A model generated the notes under the pieces. That model was not told the DNA's origin and ran no database searches. It saw nothing but the letters and a program-made list of their open reading frames with translations. Positions 1 to 12,300 of a stretch of 47,855 nucleotides of DNA are shown here, piece by piece. The translations under genes and the position numbers were made by a program. The DNA is from Candidatus Wallbacteria bacterium GWC2_49_35. Its GTDB lineage: Bacteria; Muiribacteriota; UBA9980. The stretch spans positions 1-47,855 of the forward strand of contig MGFH01000153.1 of NCBI GenBank assembly GCA_001791795.1, in the 5' to 3' direction. The stretch's first letter is position 1. Each line of letters begins with the position of its first letter.

Positions 1-1
1 C

Positions 2-3000
2 AATGAAAGTGCCGATCACGTGACGGTGTTCAGCGGCGCGACGACCAACGCGAACACCACCTCGCTACTGACCTGCTACCAGTCCAGCGACGCGGCAGGC
101 TCTCTCGTAATCGAAAAAGGCTCCAAAACCGGCGTCGACCTTTCTGGCGCATACAATTTCACCGCAAGTTCGAACGGCGGAGTGATCGGCACCGGAAAAT
201 ATGTACTGTACACACTGACCAACGAAAATAAAAACGTCTCGTCATACACCGTGGACGGAACCATTCCGACCGCCCCGACTCTGCCGGCTGCGGCCTCTCT
301 TATAGCGGCCGGCGACGGCGGCGCTTTCGCGTCGGCGGGCTATGTCAACAGCGCGGGTAAACTCGCCGTCAAAATGCGGCCGGCGCTTGCCCTTTTAACG
401 GGCGAAGCGGTAAGCGTAAAAGTCACTGACGAAGCCGGCACGCCTAATGTAATAAAAATGAGCGCCGGAGCGCTTTCGGGCGTCACGCCCGTATTCGGCG
501 AACAGACCGCCGGGGTTACTTACAGCGGAAGCGGAAATATCACAACCGGCTCGTTCGATTTCACGACGATGTCAACGGCGGACCTTTCTGTCGCTGCCGC
601 GCTAACCAACACTAACGGCAATTCTTCGGCGTGGAGCAGTCCTGCCATAGACATTATCTACGATACCGGAAACGCAGCGCCCGCAATCACTATCGCCGAC
701 TGCCTGGCTACCGACGACGACGGCGACGGCAAACTCAATACACTGGCATTAAAATTCAGCGAAACTATCAAGATAAACGGCACTTTGAGCAATACCGCCG
801 ACGCGGGCAGCTTCCATAACGGAATCACCGTTCACAACGGAACGGCCGACGCGCCCCTGATCGTCACCGGTTACAGCGTCTCAGGCGACAATAACGACAA
901 GCTGATCATCACCTTCGACGACAGCGTTACGGGCACCGGCCGCGTTAAAATCAATATAGTCAACGCCCACGCGTCGAATTTCCTGAGCGATTATTTCGGT
1001 CTGAAACTCGCCGCCATAAACCTGAACGCCTCTGACGCCCCCCATACGATACTCGACATGGTCGCTCCCGCGCCTTCGAAAATAATCGCAGACAATTTGT
1101 TTTATAATAACGCCGTCGGAAGCGTCACTCTTGCGAACTCCGACATCTCATGCGGCGAAACGGCCAAGCTCGAAGTTTACTTCGGAAGCGACCCGACGGA
1201 AGTCACCGTCGCAACGGCCTTCAAGGCAACCGCGGCTTCTCACGTCATCGGAACGCTTATTTCAAGCATCGCCTCGCAAAACAGCGTAGGCGTTTACTAC
1301 AGGCTGGTCGACGATTCGAGCAACAAATCAGCATGGGTGTCCGACGGCAGCGTTCCGACGCCGCCGGCCTCGGCTAATATAAGCTGGTCCGACGAGACCA
1401 GCAAATTCACGGTCGCCAATTTAACCATCGGCGACACGGCTTCTATTTTAAGGATCTACCGCAGAGACGAGAACCCGGCGACGCCGACCTATACATATCT
1501 CGGCCGCGCAGTTACCGACGACACCAACACCGACAAAAAAGGCGTTTACGCCATAGGCGTTCACTGGGCCAAGCAGGACGGCGGTTGGGCCGTAAAGGTT
1601 TACAACGACCCGAAGCATTTCGTAGCCTACACGCTTTATAACGATCACGGCAACGAATCGGCCTACGCGATCGACGCCAACGCCGCTCCCACGGCGCCCG
1701 CCGCCGCCAAGCTCTTCGTCAACGCCCAGGATAAGACCATCAACTATTCGTCGGGCCTCAACGGCTCCGACAATACCGGCTTGCGCCTCTGCCTGAAGGT
1801 CAAGCGCGGCGTTTCGGAAGCGGTCTACAAATCGAAGACCCTTTTCACGAACAACAATTCGTCGGTATTGACCTTCATGGCCGATTTCGACCGCACCACG
1901 ACCACTTCGCTCGACGATTTCCCCGTCGTAGGCGACGCCGTCGAGTACGCCCTCGAAACCGAGACGGGTAAAATTTCGGCCTACACCGCCGACGGAACGA
2001 TCCCCGCCGGAGCGCTTAACGCGGGTAAATTCAACTATAACGCCAGCACGAACCTCGTCGGTTATCTGGCGTCGATAAACGGCACGGCCAACACGTCCTA
2101 CAAATTGTACGTCGAAGCCGTCAAAAGCGCCGACAAGGTAGTTTTCTATTCGAGCGCGGCCCTTGTCGAGGCCACCGCCACACGCAATCTGGGCACCGAT
2201 TTCACGAGAACGGCCACGCCCGCAGGCAACGAAGCCAACGTTTACAGCACGGCCCCGGCGCTTGTGGCCGGCGCTTCCGTCAAATACGCGCTTATCGATA
2301 ATACCAGCGGAAACATTTCGCCGGCGGTAACGGTAGGAACCGTTCCCGCGGCGCCCGACACGACTAAACTCGCTTACTCCCTCGCCGCTAAAACAGTCAC
2401 CACGCAGAGCGCAGTGAGCACCAACACCAACACCGCCTCCGTATTGAAGTGCTATCAGGCCGATAACACCAACGGATTAAATCTCGTTGAAAAAGGCACC
2501 AAAACCGGAATTAACTTTAGTACGACCGGCACCGTCTTCACCGTAGCGGATATCGCGGCCAATAAATACGCGCTTTACACGCTGACCGATGAAAACGGGA
2601 ACACCTCGGCATACGCCGCGGACGGCATGGTTCCCGACCCGCCGCTAGCCGCTAAACTTGCATATTCGGCCATCAACGGCGACGTCAGCGTGACGCTGGG
2701 CGTCACTACCAACACCAGCACGCTATGCATAATAAAATGCTATCAGGCCGACAGCGCGGCCGGCGCCAATTTAACTCCTGAAAAAGGCTCTAAAACAGGT
2801 ATCGATCTCACTTTGAACAACGCGACATTCTCCGCTATCGCCAACGGCGGAATAATTGCGGCGGGCAAATACGTCATATACACTCTCACCAACGAGAACG
2901 GTAACACTTCGAATTACACCGCCGACGGCACCATTCCGCAGGCGCCCGGCACCGCGGCGTTAAGCGATCTCGCGATACGCCAGGGCAGCGCGGGAAAATA

Positions 3001-6000
3001 CAAAATACAGCGCGTGGACGCGACGACGGCAAGCGATATAACCGCTTCCATGGACGTTCTTTTCACCCTCGACAGCGGAACGGTCCTTACCAAATGCGGT
3101 TCGACCGACGCGGCAAGCGCGTACACGTTCGTCGCCGACATAGGCGATGTCAGCGCGCTGCTGGTCGGAATGACCCCGAAGTACGCCTACAGGAACCCCG
3201 CGAGCGACAATATCAGCTCGCTTTCGGCCGCCGACGGCGCGGTCCAGACGCTGAGCTCCGCCTCGCTCGAACCTATGGGAGGCGTTATCACCTTCACCTA
3301 CTCCGCGGCGATCAACGGCCTGCCGACGCAGGAAGACTTCGACACAAGCAAATCAGGCGTCATGGCTCTCGCCGCGAACGCCGCGGGAACGCTTGTCGGC
3401 ACGCCCGCCGAATTCGCCGCCAACTGGACCATCTCGGGCGACGACAACATCACCCAGCGTATTTTCACTATAAAATCAGGCGCGCAAAGAGCGCAGAGCG
3501 TAACCGGTCAGATAATGGTATTCGGCGACGGCACCACCGCCGGCGGAAAACTGTTCAACCTCACCGTGATCGGAACTAAAAACATATTCGAGTCTTCCGG
3601 TGGAAATATGCTCATTCCCGCTTCAGCGGACCGCAAGATATCGTTCAACGTCACAAGCGACCTCACGCCGGTTCTCAACGGCGCGAAGGGCGAAACCAGC
3701 GCGGGCGTGTTCACTCCTCTGGCAAACGGCATATCAATAACAAACGGCGGCAATTTTCATCTTGAATTCAATAAACCCGTCGTAGCCAATCTTACCACTT
3801 TATCCAACTCGACGACCACGGCGTGGGCTTCGGGAACCCCGCCCGTGTTCAACGCGGCCGGCGCGGCCCTGCTCGCGAGCAATTTAGTCACTATGGTCCT
3901 GGACAACACGGCCAACCCCGGCGCGGTAACGACCAACGACTCGATAACGGTCACAAAAACCTCGGTCAAAGACCTTATGGGCAAATCGCCGGACACCGAC
4001 TACAAGTTCACCGTCGCATCCGACGTCTCAAAACCCGTGTACAACACCATCGCCGTGCAGAGCGCGGCCTACAATAACAACGTCGTCGCACTGACATTCT
4101 CCAAGAGCGTATGGTGGGGCATCAACCTGACCGACCCCGCGCACATAACCGCCACGGTCGGCGGCGTCGGCCGAACGGTCAGCGCGATCTCGCCCAGAGC
4201 GAAAGGCTCAGCGGCGACCACTCTCAACATAACTCTGGCCGGTGCGGCTATTACCGACGGCCAGGCCGTTACCGTGACCATAACCGGAACCGGCGCGGCT
4301 AACATCAAAGACAGCACCGCCAACGAAAACACTCTCGATACGGGCGTGCTGATACGAAGCACCAATTACGCCGCCGATACGACCCCGCCGTCGTTCGATA
4401 GCATCTCCGTTCAAAGCGTAGCGCTTGGCGGAAACGTAATAAAACTCACCTTCAACGAACCCGTATGGTGGTCAGGGCTTGGTTCCGGCGATATTACCGT
4501 ATCCATCGGCGGCGAGAACAGAACGCTTTCAAAGATAGACGACGCAGTATTGCCGAACAGCCGCGTAAAAGCCTCCGCGGCGACCACCGTGAACATCACC
4601 GTCGACGGCGCGGCGATAACTAACGGCCAGGCGGTATTCATAGCCATCACACTCGCCGGCTCGGCAAAGATCAAAGACAATTCATATTCGGAAAACGTGA
4701 TGCAGGGCTCGCAAAACAAGACCGTAACCGCGTCCGTAAGCGCCTCGCCCAACCCTAACCACTTCTTCGCCAACGCGCGGACAAAAAACATAACTATAAC
4801 CGGTTCCACGGCCAACGCCACGGCCAGGATCTACGTTAACGGCACTTTCCAGCAGTCGGTAATACTCGGCTCCAACGGCGGCGGCTCATTGACCTTAAGC
4901 TCGCTCGCGGCCGGAAACTCGATGTCATACTCACTCACCGAAACGGGCAAGATCGAATCGGTGGTCGTTCTCGACGGAAGCATTCCCCAGGCAACCATCG
5001 ACGGCGGCGGCAGTACTTCCCTTTCGCTTTGCATGCAGGCTGCCGGCGTTACCGATAAAGTAAAATCAAACGCTTCGATGGTCGGATCCGGATGCTATCT
5101 GCTGGTCAATAACGCAAGTTACACCGGCTATGTCGCATCCGCCAACCTTACCGCCAACACATGGGTGACCCCGAAGTCATCTCGCGGCGGCGTCAACGAT
5201 ATGCCGCTCGACGCCGGAACGGTATCCTATCAGTTCGAGAACGTCGACGGCAACGCGAGCCCGGAAATTTCGGACGGCAGCATTCTAGCTGCGCCTGATT
5301 CCGCTCTCATACATGCAGGCGCAAACGGCATGATAACTTCCAGCTCCGGACTCGCCAGCGCGACCTACACCGTTTACTACACAGTCGGCTCGAATCCGCC
5401 GGTATCGACTTTAAATGAAAACACCAGTAAAATGCTTATAAACAACACGGCATCGGCAACAACCATGGTTCTTCCGGCTGTCAACAGCACGGTCGTCGGC
5501 GATGTTATTCAATGGGCGACCTACGATTCAGGAACCGGCAACTACTCGGAAGGCAGCCTCGGCGAAACACTCGTAGGCGTCGGCAACGAAGCCTCAGCTT
5601 ACAAGAATCAGGAAAAATACGTAACAACTTCCGTAACCGATATATTCGTAAGCCCCAGCAGTGAAGGCGTAAGTTATCTTAAAGTTCTATTCACCGGCGC
5701 CATCGTTGTAACGATTACCGGCGACGAGCTTTCGAAATTGACCGAAATAAGCGGACCGGTCATCGGCGCGACAAATAAGGTAAATTCCACTATAACAGCA
5801 GTAGCCGGAAAAACATCCACCAAGGTAAGCAAAGTGTTGAAGATCGCGAACAAACTCACGCCCCCAACCTTCGGTGTCCATCCTGGAACTACCAAGTTCA
5901 ACCTTACATCGGCCACCATGAAGATCACCGACGCGTTCGGTAACGCCGTATTCCCCGCGACGGCGGGCGCGACGGTGAGCACGACCGGCACAACCGAAAC

Positions 6001-6010
6001 CGACGACTAA
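2..6010 (+). CDS. Giant repeat-rich surface protein, 5' end outside the window
   Basis: The reading frame is open from the first bases of the window with no stop, so the gene continues to the left; a GTG at position 20 lies inside repeat-like sequence and is not a convincing start. At least 2003 residues are visible. Roughly eleven diverged copies of a unit of about 80-200 residues end in a motif like YTLTNENGNTSxYxxDGTIPxAP. A second repeat type occurs as a tandem pair (4046-4350 and 4400-4711) with the signature VQSxAxxxNVxxLTFxxxVWW. Composition is rich in Thr, Ser, Asn, Ala and Gly, and cysteine-poor, as in extracellular beta-sandwich (Ig/FN3/SwmB-like) proteins. No sorting signal, membrane helix or autotransporter domain is visible at the C-terminus, which ends in a Thr-rich tail. 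A role in adhesion or a surface layer is inferred from architecture only; no enzymatic motif was recognised. A terminator follows directly. Confidence 0.85.
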   Translation, partial: NESADHVTVFSGATTNANTTSLLTCYQSSDAAGSLVIEKGSKTGVDLSGAYNFTASSNGGVIGTGKYVLYTLTNENKNVSSYTVDGTIPTAPTLPAAASLIAAGDGGAFASAGYVNSAGKLAVKMRPALALLTGEAVSVKVTDEAGTPNVIKMSAGALSGVTPVFGEQTAGVTYSGSGNITTGSFDFTTMSTADLSVAAALTNTNGNSSAWSSPAIDIIYDTGNAAPAITIADCLATDDDGDGKLNTLALKFSETIKINGTLSNTADAGSFHNGITVHNGTADAPLIVTGYSVSGDNNDKLIITFDDSVTGTGRVKINIVNAHASNFLSDYFGLKLAAINLNASDAPHTILDMVAPAPSKIIADNLFYNNAVGSVTLANSDISCGETAKLEVYFGSDPTEVTVATAFKATAASHVIGTLISSIASQNSVGVYYRLVDDSSNKSAWVSDGSVPTPPASANISWSDETSKFTVANLTIGDTASILRIYRRDENPATPTYTYLGRAVTDDTNTDKKGVYAIGVHWAKQDGGWAVKVYNDPKHFVAYTLYNDHGNESAYAIDANAAPTAPAAAKLFVNAQDKTINYSSGLNGSDNTGLRLCLKVKRGVSEAVYKSKTLFTNNNSSVLTFMADFDRTTTTSLDDFPVVGDAVEYALETETGKISAYTADGTIPAGALNAGKFNYNASTNLVGYLASINGTANTSYKLYVEAVKSADKVVFYSSAALVEATATRNLGTDFTRTATPAGNEANVYSTAPALVAGASVKYALIDNTSGNISPAVTVGTVPAAPDTTKLAYSLAAKTVTTQSAVSTNTNTASVLKCYQADNTNGLNLVEKGTKTGINFSTTGTVFTVADIAANKYALYTLTDENGNTSAYAADGMVPDPPLAAKLAYSAINGDVSVTLGVTTNTSTLCIIKCYQADSAAGANLTPEKGSKTGIDLTLNNATFSAIANGGIIAAGKYVIYTLTNENGNTSNYTADGTIPQAPGTAALSDLAIRQGSAGKYKIQRVDATTASDITASMDVLFTLDSGTVLTKCGSTDAASAYTFVADIGDVSALLVGMTPKYAYRNPASDNISSLSAADGAVQTLSSASLEPMGGVITFTYSAAINGLPTQEDFDTSKSGVMALAANAAGTLVGTPAEFAANWTISGDDNITQRIFTIKSGAQRAQSVTGQIMVFGDGTTAGGKLFNLTVIGTKNIFESSGGNMLIPASADRKISFNVTSDLTPVLNGAKGETSAGVFTPLANGISITNGGNFHLEFNKPVVANLTTLSNSTTTAWASGTPPVFNAAGAALLASNLVTMVLDNTANPGAVTTNDSITVTKTSVKDLMGKSPDTDYKFTVASDVSKPVYNTIAVQSAAYNNNVVALTFSKSVWWGINLTDPAHITATVGGVGRTVSAISPRAKGSAATTLNITLAGAAITDGQAVTVTITGTGAANIKDSTANENTLDTGVLIRSTNYAADTTPPSFDSISVQSVALGGNVIKLTFNEPVWWSGLGSGDITVSIGGENRTLSKIDDAVLPNSRVKASAATTVNITVDGAAITNGQAVFIAITLAGSAKIKDNSYSENVMQGSQNKTVTASVSASPNPNHFFANARTKNITITGSTANATARIYVNGTFQQSVILGSNGGGSLTLSSLAAGNSMSYSLTETGKIESVVVLDGSIPQATIDGGGSTSLSLCMQAAGVTDKVKSNASMVGSGCYLLVNNASYTGYVASANLTANTWVTPKSSRGGVNDMPLDAGTVSYQFENVDGNASPEISDGSILAAPDSALIHAGANGMITSSSGLASATYTVYYTVGSNPPVSTLNENTSKMLINNTASATTMVLPAVNSTVVGDVIQWATYDSGTGNYSEGSLGETLVGVGNEASAYKNQEKYVTTSVTDIFVSPSSEGVSYLKVLFTGAIVVTITGDELSKLTEISGPVIGATNKVNSTITAVAGKTSTKVSKVLKIANKLTPPTFGVHPGTTKFNLTSATMKITDAFGNAVFPATAGATVSTTGTTETDD
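4046..4711 (+). repeat. Tandem duplicated Ig-like module inside the surface protein gene
   Basis: Two adjacent coding modules of about 100-105 residues share the motifs VQSxAxxxNVxxLTF, VWW, GGxxRT, KxSAATTxNIT, GAAITxGQAV and IKDxxxxEN. The DNA has diverged but the protein alignment is clear and collinear. This looks like an old tandem duplication of one beta-sandwich domain. Confidence 0.75.
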
Positions 6011-6037
6011 AATAAAACCTTAAACTAACCATAAACA

Positions 6038-6084
6038 AAAGCGCATCCGGAAATTCAAATTGAGCCGGATGCGCTTTCGTTTTG
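6038..6084 (+). terminator. Rho-independent terminator of the first surface protein gene
   Basis: A perfect 10-bp stem (GCGCATCCGG 6041-6050 with CCGGATGCGC 6065-6074), extended by A-T pairs on both sides, is followed by TTTCGTTTT. It starts about 30 bases after the stop codon, so the next giant gene is probably a separate transcription unit. Confidence 0.85.
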
Positions 6085-6223
6085 CCCGCACGCAAACTTG
6101 CCGTGTTTAGTAAATAATTCCAGTTATATTCAATCTTTAAAGTTATTTCAATGAGTTTTTTGTGGTTATTTTTTTCATTAGGATTAATAATAAAATAAAT
6201 TATTTTAATTTATCTTCATATTA

Positions 6224-6232
6224 TGCTATAAT
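6224..6232 (+). promoter_or_regulatory. Extended -10 promoter candidate for the 4726-residue protein gene
   Basis: The sequence TGCTATAAT contains a perfect TATAAT (6227-6232) with the TGN extension. No good -35 box is seen at 17 bp spacing. Transcription would begin near 6239, giving a leader of about 119 bases before the ATG at 6358. The surrounding 6085-6357 stretch is very AT-rich and I see no gene in it. Confidence 0.5.
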
Positions 6233-6234
6233 AG

Positions 6235-6270
6235 ATATAGGCGTCCCTTTTCAGACGCCTGTATTTTTTT
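6235..6270 (+). terminator. Hairpin plus T-run at the predicted transcript start (attenuator or tiny RNA)
   Basis: AGGCGTC (6239-6245) pairs perfectly with GACGCCT (6254-6260). The stem can be lengthened by four more pairs including one G-T, and is followed by seven T residues (6264-6270). It has the form of an intrinsic terminator but sits exactly where the transcript from the extended -10 element should start. It could be an attenuator, a 5' stabilising hairpin, or a second terminator for the upstream gene. Confidence 0.55.
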
Positions 6271-6357
6271 GTTATTTTCATTATTTTTTATTTTAATTTA
6301 ACAGTAAAATCAAGGCTTTTTAATTTTTTTTAATAGACGCAAGGAGCGTGGTTTATT

Positions 6358-9300
6358 ATGCTGAAAAATCGTAGATTCGCTTATCTTTGTTTATCCGTCC
6401 TTATTTTTTCTTTATCCGTCATCATTTTTTCGCCTGATCCAGGGCGCGCCTTCCAGTACACGGGCGCGAGCACTAACACCGCCCCTTCAGCCAACAGCGT
6501 CAAGATCATAACCCCTAATTCCCTGACGCCCATCACTTTCGCCCAGGCGCCTACGACCTGCGACTGGTTCTGCGCGGGCGGGCGGACGCTGGTTGCGGAT
6601 TTCGACAACGACGGCGTCAACGATGTAATTGTCGCGAGCCCTTACGGCGAATATAACTTCTCCGATCAGCTGGCCGGCATGGTAATGATCTACAAAGGGC
6701 CGGTCGCCTCCGGCGGAACTTATTCATGGGATAGCGGCAACTGGGACGCCGCTCCCAACACGACCGCAACGGGCTATATACTCGGCGCCAACGTCAAAGA
6801 GCACACGGGTTTCGCCATCGCCGCCGGTAATTTCGGCTCCAGAGCGCTGGTGATAGGCCGGCCATACGAAACGGGCACGCCGTCAGAGGTGGCAGTGATA
6901 TTCACTCGCGCGATCGCCAATCTGAACGGCAACGCGACACGCATAAAACCCAATATGATAGACATGAAACAAATGGGAGACGCCACCCAGACGCTCGGCA
7001 AGAACGACATGAAAAACTTCAGCCTGCTGATCAAAAACATTCCTGGCGCAAACGCTCCCGCGGTCGGCGGAATATATCCGCATAACTCCATCGGGGCGGC
7101 TTCCGGCATGAGCCTCGCCTGCGGCGACGTAACGGGCGATTCCGTCGACGATATAATAATAGGCTGCCCTAACGACGGCGGCACCGCGGGCGCGGTTTAT
7201 ATCATAAAGGGCAAAACCAACTGGAAAGACAACGATTCCAACACAGCGCCCCTCGAAATCGACGTAACCACGATGACGGCCGCCGACGGTTATAAAATAA
7301 CCGGCGTCAACGCTGGCGATTTTTTCGGCGCTTCACTGCTGGTCAGTAATATTTACGGCGACAGCAGGGGCGAACTTATCATCGGCGCGACCGGCGCTCA
7401 GGCCAAGGGCGGCGTCGTTATCATTCCCGGCGGCACCATCGACAGCTGGAACGTGCTTACCTACAGCATCGGACTCATAGCCGAAGCCAAGGGCGTTATA
7501 AGCCCCAGCGGCTCCAACGGCCTGCGCATGGGCCACGCTCTCGCGACCGGAAAATTCCACGATTCCGGCGCGGCGAACAACGATCTGATCGTGACCGAGT
7601 TCGCCGATGCGGACAACGCCACGGCGGCTTACGTCATTTTCGGCAACGCAACGCTTCCCGCAGCCAACCCCATCCCTGTCGATGTAACCATTAAATCCAA
7701 CAAGACCACCGAGCGTTTCGGCTTCTCGGTTTCCTGCGGCGACATCAACGGCGACGGTTTTGACGACATAGCCATCGGCGCGCCGAAAGGCGGCATAGAC
7801 GCCACGACCGGACGCGGAAAGGCATATGTAATTCACGGCATGGCTTATATTTCCGGAAGCGAATTGGATCTCGCCAACGCCGCCGGCAGGCCCTTCATGA
7901 ACTCTACATTTCAAACGCAGGGCAACTACGGACGCATAAATACCGGCGACACTAATTATTTCTTCGGTTATGGCGCCGCCATAGGAAACGTGGGCGGCCC
8001 GAACGCCCGCGCCGAGCTGATCGTATCATGTTATTCTGAAACACCTACTACCACTGGTGTTTTCACCAACGCCGGCTATCAGGGATCGACTTACGTTCTT
8101 TTCACCTCCGCCTGCCCCGCAAAGCCTTCCACCAACCAGCTGGCTTCTCCGTCCTCCAACGGCAATCAGACGGTCACCTGGAGCAATTTTTCCGACCCCG
8201 AAGGCGACACCATGAAATACTACCATGTCCAGTTCTCGCGTGACGCGACATTTCAAGATTTCGCCCAGATAGTCGACAGCGGCGTGATATCTGTGGCCGC
8301 AAACACCACGCAGCACACCGAAAACCTTACCATTGACGGAACCTATCACTACAGAGTGCGCGTCGGCGACGACTACTCTTTCTCGCAGTTTTCGGATGTG
8401 AAGCAGGTCGTTATCAATAAAAACCCGCCCAGCGATGTCACGGACATAACCCCGATCAACGGCCAGGACGTGGTCGCGCTCGGCGGACAGCGCCAGATCA
8501 AAATACGGGTCACCGACGACACGATGTGCGAAACACAGGTCACGGCCGAAATCTGGATCAAATCACAGGACGACGCCAACGCCAACGACGTCTGGGACGC
8601 CGGCGAAGGCGGCACGACCATCGCAACGCCTATAACGGTCGTAGGCGCTATCACTGATTACTCGTTCAACGTCACCGAAGGCCTCGCCAAAGACTCCATC
8701 CGCATATTCATCACCGGCTGGGACTCGGCCAAGAACGTGATCCCCGAAGCGGTCGGCGGTTCGCGCGCGAACCCGAAAATAATTTACCAGATACACTCCA
8801 ACAAAGGCCCTATAGTTTCCGCCTGGCGGATCAATCCCCGGACCGGTTTTAAAAAATACACCAACGACAACAACGCGAAATTTGTCAATGACCCTCAGCC
8901 GATCATCACGGCCAATCTGACCGACGACGACTCGGTGGTCACAAATATAAAACTCAAGGTGCAGGGCACCGAATATGGAGTCGGCCCCCAGCTGAACTAC
9001 GTCGACCCGGGACTGACATTCACGCCATCCACCGATCTTGTCAACGGCTCGCTGCCGGTAGAACTCACCTCGGCAGACGACGGATACGGCAACCCTGTGC
9101 AGCCGATCACCACCACTACCGGTTTCGTCATCGACAGGACCGGCCCGTCCGCCGTCGAAGCGAACTGTCAGCCCGTGAACGGCGGCGCCTCCGACAAACC
9201 CAAGCCGACGATAGTTTTCGCTCTTAACGAATTCGCCAGCGGCGTCGTCGGATGCGGCGTTAAAGATTCTCTGGAAATCAAAATATTCAATAACAACAAG

Positions 9301-12300
9301 TGGACCTACTTCACGCTCGAAGGCAACGACTACAGGGAAAACAACGTCCCTAAGTTCCCCGCGGCCATTACCATAGACGCTTCCGGTGCCGGCACGGGAT
9401 TTTATCTGGTCAAAATCGATCTCAACCTGACCGGGTTGACGCTGAGCAACGGCGCTACGCAGGCCGTCATAAAGGCTTTCGACAACCTCGACAACGCCAT
9501 GTCCGGAACCACATACACCATCAACTTCACCGTCGGTCTCAAGGGGCCGCAGGCTGAAAAAAGGGAACCGCAGCCCGACAACGTAAAGGTCAACAGCGCC
9601 AAGATCAAAATAAGGATCTGGAGCGACGACGGACTGGCTATAGACACCCTCAGCGTAGATCTGAAAGTGTCCGGTCCGCCTCCTACGAATAACGTAATCT
9701 ACCAGAAAATCGGCTGCAACCAGACCGAACTGGTTTACGACGTGCCGACGCAAATATTGACCTTCGATCCGACGAAAACCTCTCCGGCTACGACGTTCGA
9801 ACAGGGAACCATCACAGTCCTTCTCAACGACGTAAAAGATTCGGAGGGCAATCAGCTCAGGTCACGCCCGCTGACATGGACCTTCGTCTTCGACAGCGTA
9901 GGGCCGGCCGCCGGCACCGATACGGTCCCCGCCAAAGACGCGTGGACCAACAATAACAAGCAGATAGTAAAAATGAAAGTGTCCGATGTTACCACGAAGG
10001 TTGTCGGCACATCGATAAAGTTCAAGGTCGACGGAAATATTTATACGACCTCCTCGCTCGGAATGAATTACGACCCGACGACGGCATGGATAACTTTCGA
10101 CCCGACCACGCAGGCGGTGACATTCGCCGATAAAGTGATCAACGTCGAGCTTGTCGAGGCGTTCGACGAAGCCGGCAACCCGCTCACCGCCGGCGCCAAC
10201 AACACCTGGTCGTTCAAGGTCGACTCGACGCCCCCAGTGGCCGCGAACTTCGACCCGCCCGACAAAGCCATACGAAACATAAACACCCTGCCGATAAAAT
10301 GCAGGCTGACGGACACTTTTTCAGGTATAGACACAAATTCCGTGACTTTCAAGATCAACGGAACGCAGATAACCACCTATACCATAGCCGGCGACGGAAC
10401 GCTCAGCTATAACGCTACGCTGCCGATCGGCGTGAACACTTGCGAAGTGAGCGTAAAAGACATCGCTACCAACACTCTCGCCGTCACCCCCGCCGTATGG
10501 ACCTTTACAATCGACAACGGAAGAATGCAGGTCATAAACGACGCGACCTCCCCCGATCCGGCTGACAATTCATATACCAACACCGCCAAAAACAATTTTA
10601 CGCTGAAAATGACTAAAACCTCATCCGGCCTCGACACCGCCTCCGTCACCTTCGACGTTCTGCACGGCATTCCCGAAGCCACCATACTGGGTGTCGTCAC
10701 GGCGGAAGAAAAGAGCGACCATTATCTGCTTAAATGGACGTCCAGCGCGGGCGACTTCCTCGAAGGTCCCGTCAAAATAAGCATGACCAAGTGCCAGAAC
10801 CTGGCCGGCTGGAATTTCCTGAACGCTCCTTTCAACTGGAAATTCACTTACGATAAAACCAAACCTTTCGCGACCATCGATGCGCAATCGCCGTCGCCTG
10901 CGCCGAACACCATCCAGACCAACAATAAGGTGCCGATCACTTTAAAACTTGACGACGCGCTGGCCGGGGTAGACCCCGCTTCGATAACGCTTTCCATAGC
11001 TCCCGGAGGCCAGGCGCCCCCTGGTGCGGACTACACGACCGCAGACCCGCAGATGAATTATGACGCGATCAATAAAATATTGACGTTCACCACGACCAAC
11101 GCCTACCCGGACGGCACTCTGACCGTCACATTAAAAACGACCAAAGACAAGGCTACCAATACTTACGACACCGTTCCGGCGAGCTCGATACCATACACAT
11201 GGGCGTTCTCGATAGACACGCAGCTGCCGGTATGCCTTATCACAAGGCCGCCGAACGACAACGACATAGTCCTGATGAACGACGATTACATAACCGCAAC
11301 GCTGGGCGACCCTCAGGGCATCAATACAGGCGAAATAAAAATCACGATAGTGTCTTCAGTGGACAACACACTGGAAAACATGCTCCCCGTGACGCCGCCT
11401 TATTTCACCTTCACGCCAGACAGCTCGACCAGCGGCACTCTCAAATACGATCCCAAACTTAAAACGCCGGCTCTGAAATTCTCGGACGCGGTCATCGACG
11501 TTTACGTTTACGCGAAAGACAACGCCGGCTTCGCGATAGTACCCAACCCCATCCACCGCGTCTATAAGGTCGACACCACCGGCCCCGTCATGATCGACGG
11601 CTCGAAACCGCCGGTCGCCGATTCGCGCGTCCCCGCGCCGGCCACAACCGTCGGCGTAAGCGCGACCAAGCCACTGCAGATAAAATGCCGCCTCGAAGAT
11701 ATGCCGGGCGGCGTAAAAAGCGATTCAATAACCTACAAATTCACGACGACCGACGCCGGCGGAAACGTTCTCACCGACACTCTTACGCCGCTTAACGTCG
11801 TCAATATAAGCCCGACGGTGGTCGAGATCACCTACACCATACCGAACGCCAATCTCACCGCGGGGGCCATACCCGACGTGTGCACATGTGAAATGGAGAT
11901 CCTGACGGCCACCGACCTGACCACCGCGCTGCATCCGCTTCAGGCTAAAACCACCAACAAGTGGTCGTTCTTCATAAATAACAGCAACCCCATCGCCATA
12001 AACCCTTATCCGGCGCACAACTCCGTCATCACCTCGAGCTCCGAAGAAGTAGGCCTCACGGTATTCCACGCATTCGGAATAAACACGACCTCTATCGAAT
12101 TTTATTATAACAACGTCCAGGCGCTCTTCCCGAGCAGCCCCGGAAGTTATATCTTCAATTACGACGACCCGACATCGAAGCTGAGTTTCAAACCGCTCGG
12201 AACCGCGACCTCGCAGTGGGTCGAAGGCACCAACACCGTCGAATTGAGGCACGCCAAAGAGAAGATCAGCGGAAAAGATATCGCCAATCCAGTGATCTGG

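Noticed and set aside
6010-6358. The two giant genes as one gene broken by a frameshift or stop
   Set aside because: A strong terminator, a new Shine-Dalgarno and a clear signal peptide separate them.
8563-9753. 396-codon open frame on the minus strand inside the giant gene
   Set aside because: It lies wholly antisense to the 4726-residue protein, has low-complexity Val/Gly/Asp/Arg-rich composition typical of a GC-rich shadow frame, and no recognisable domain or Shine-Dalgarno.
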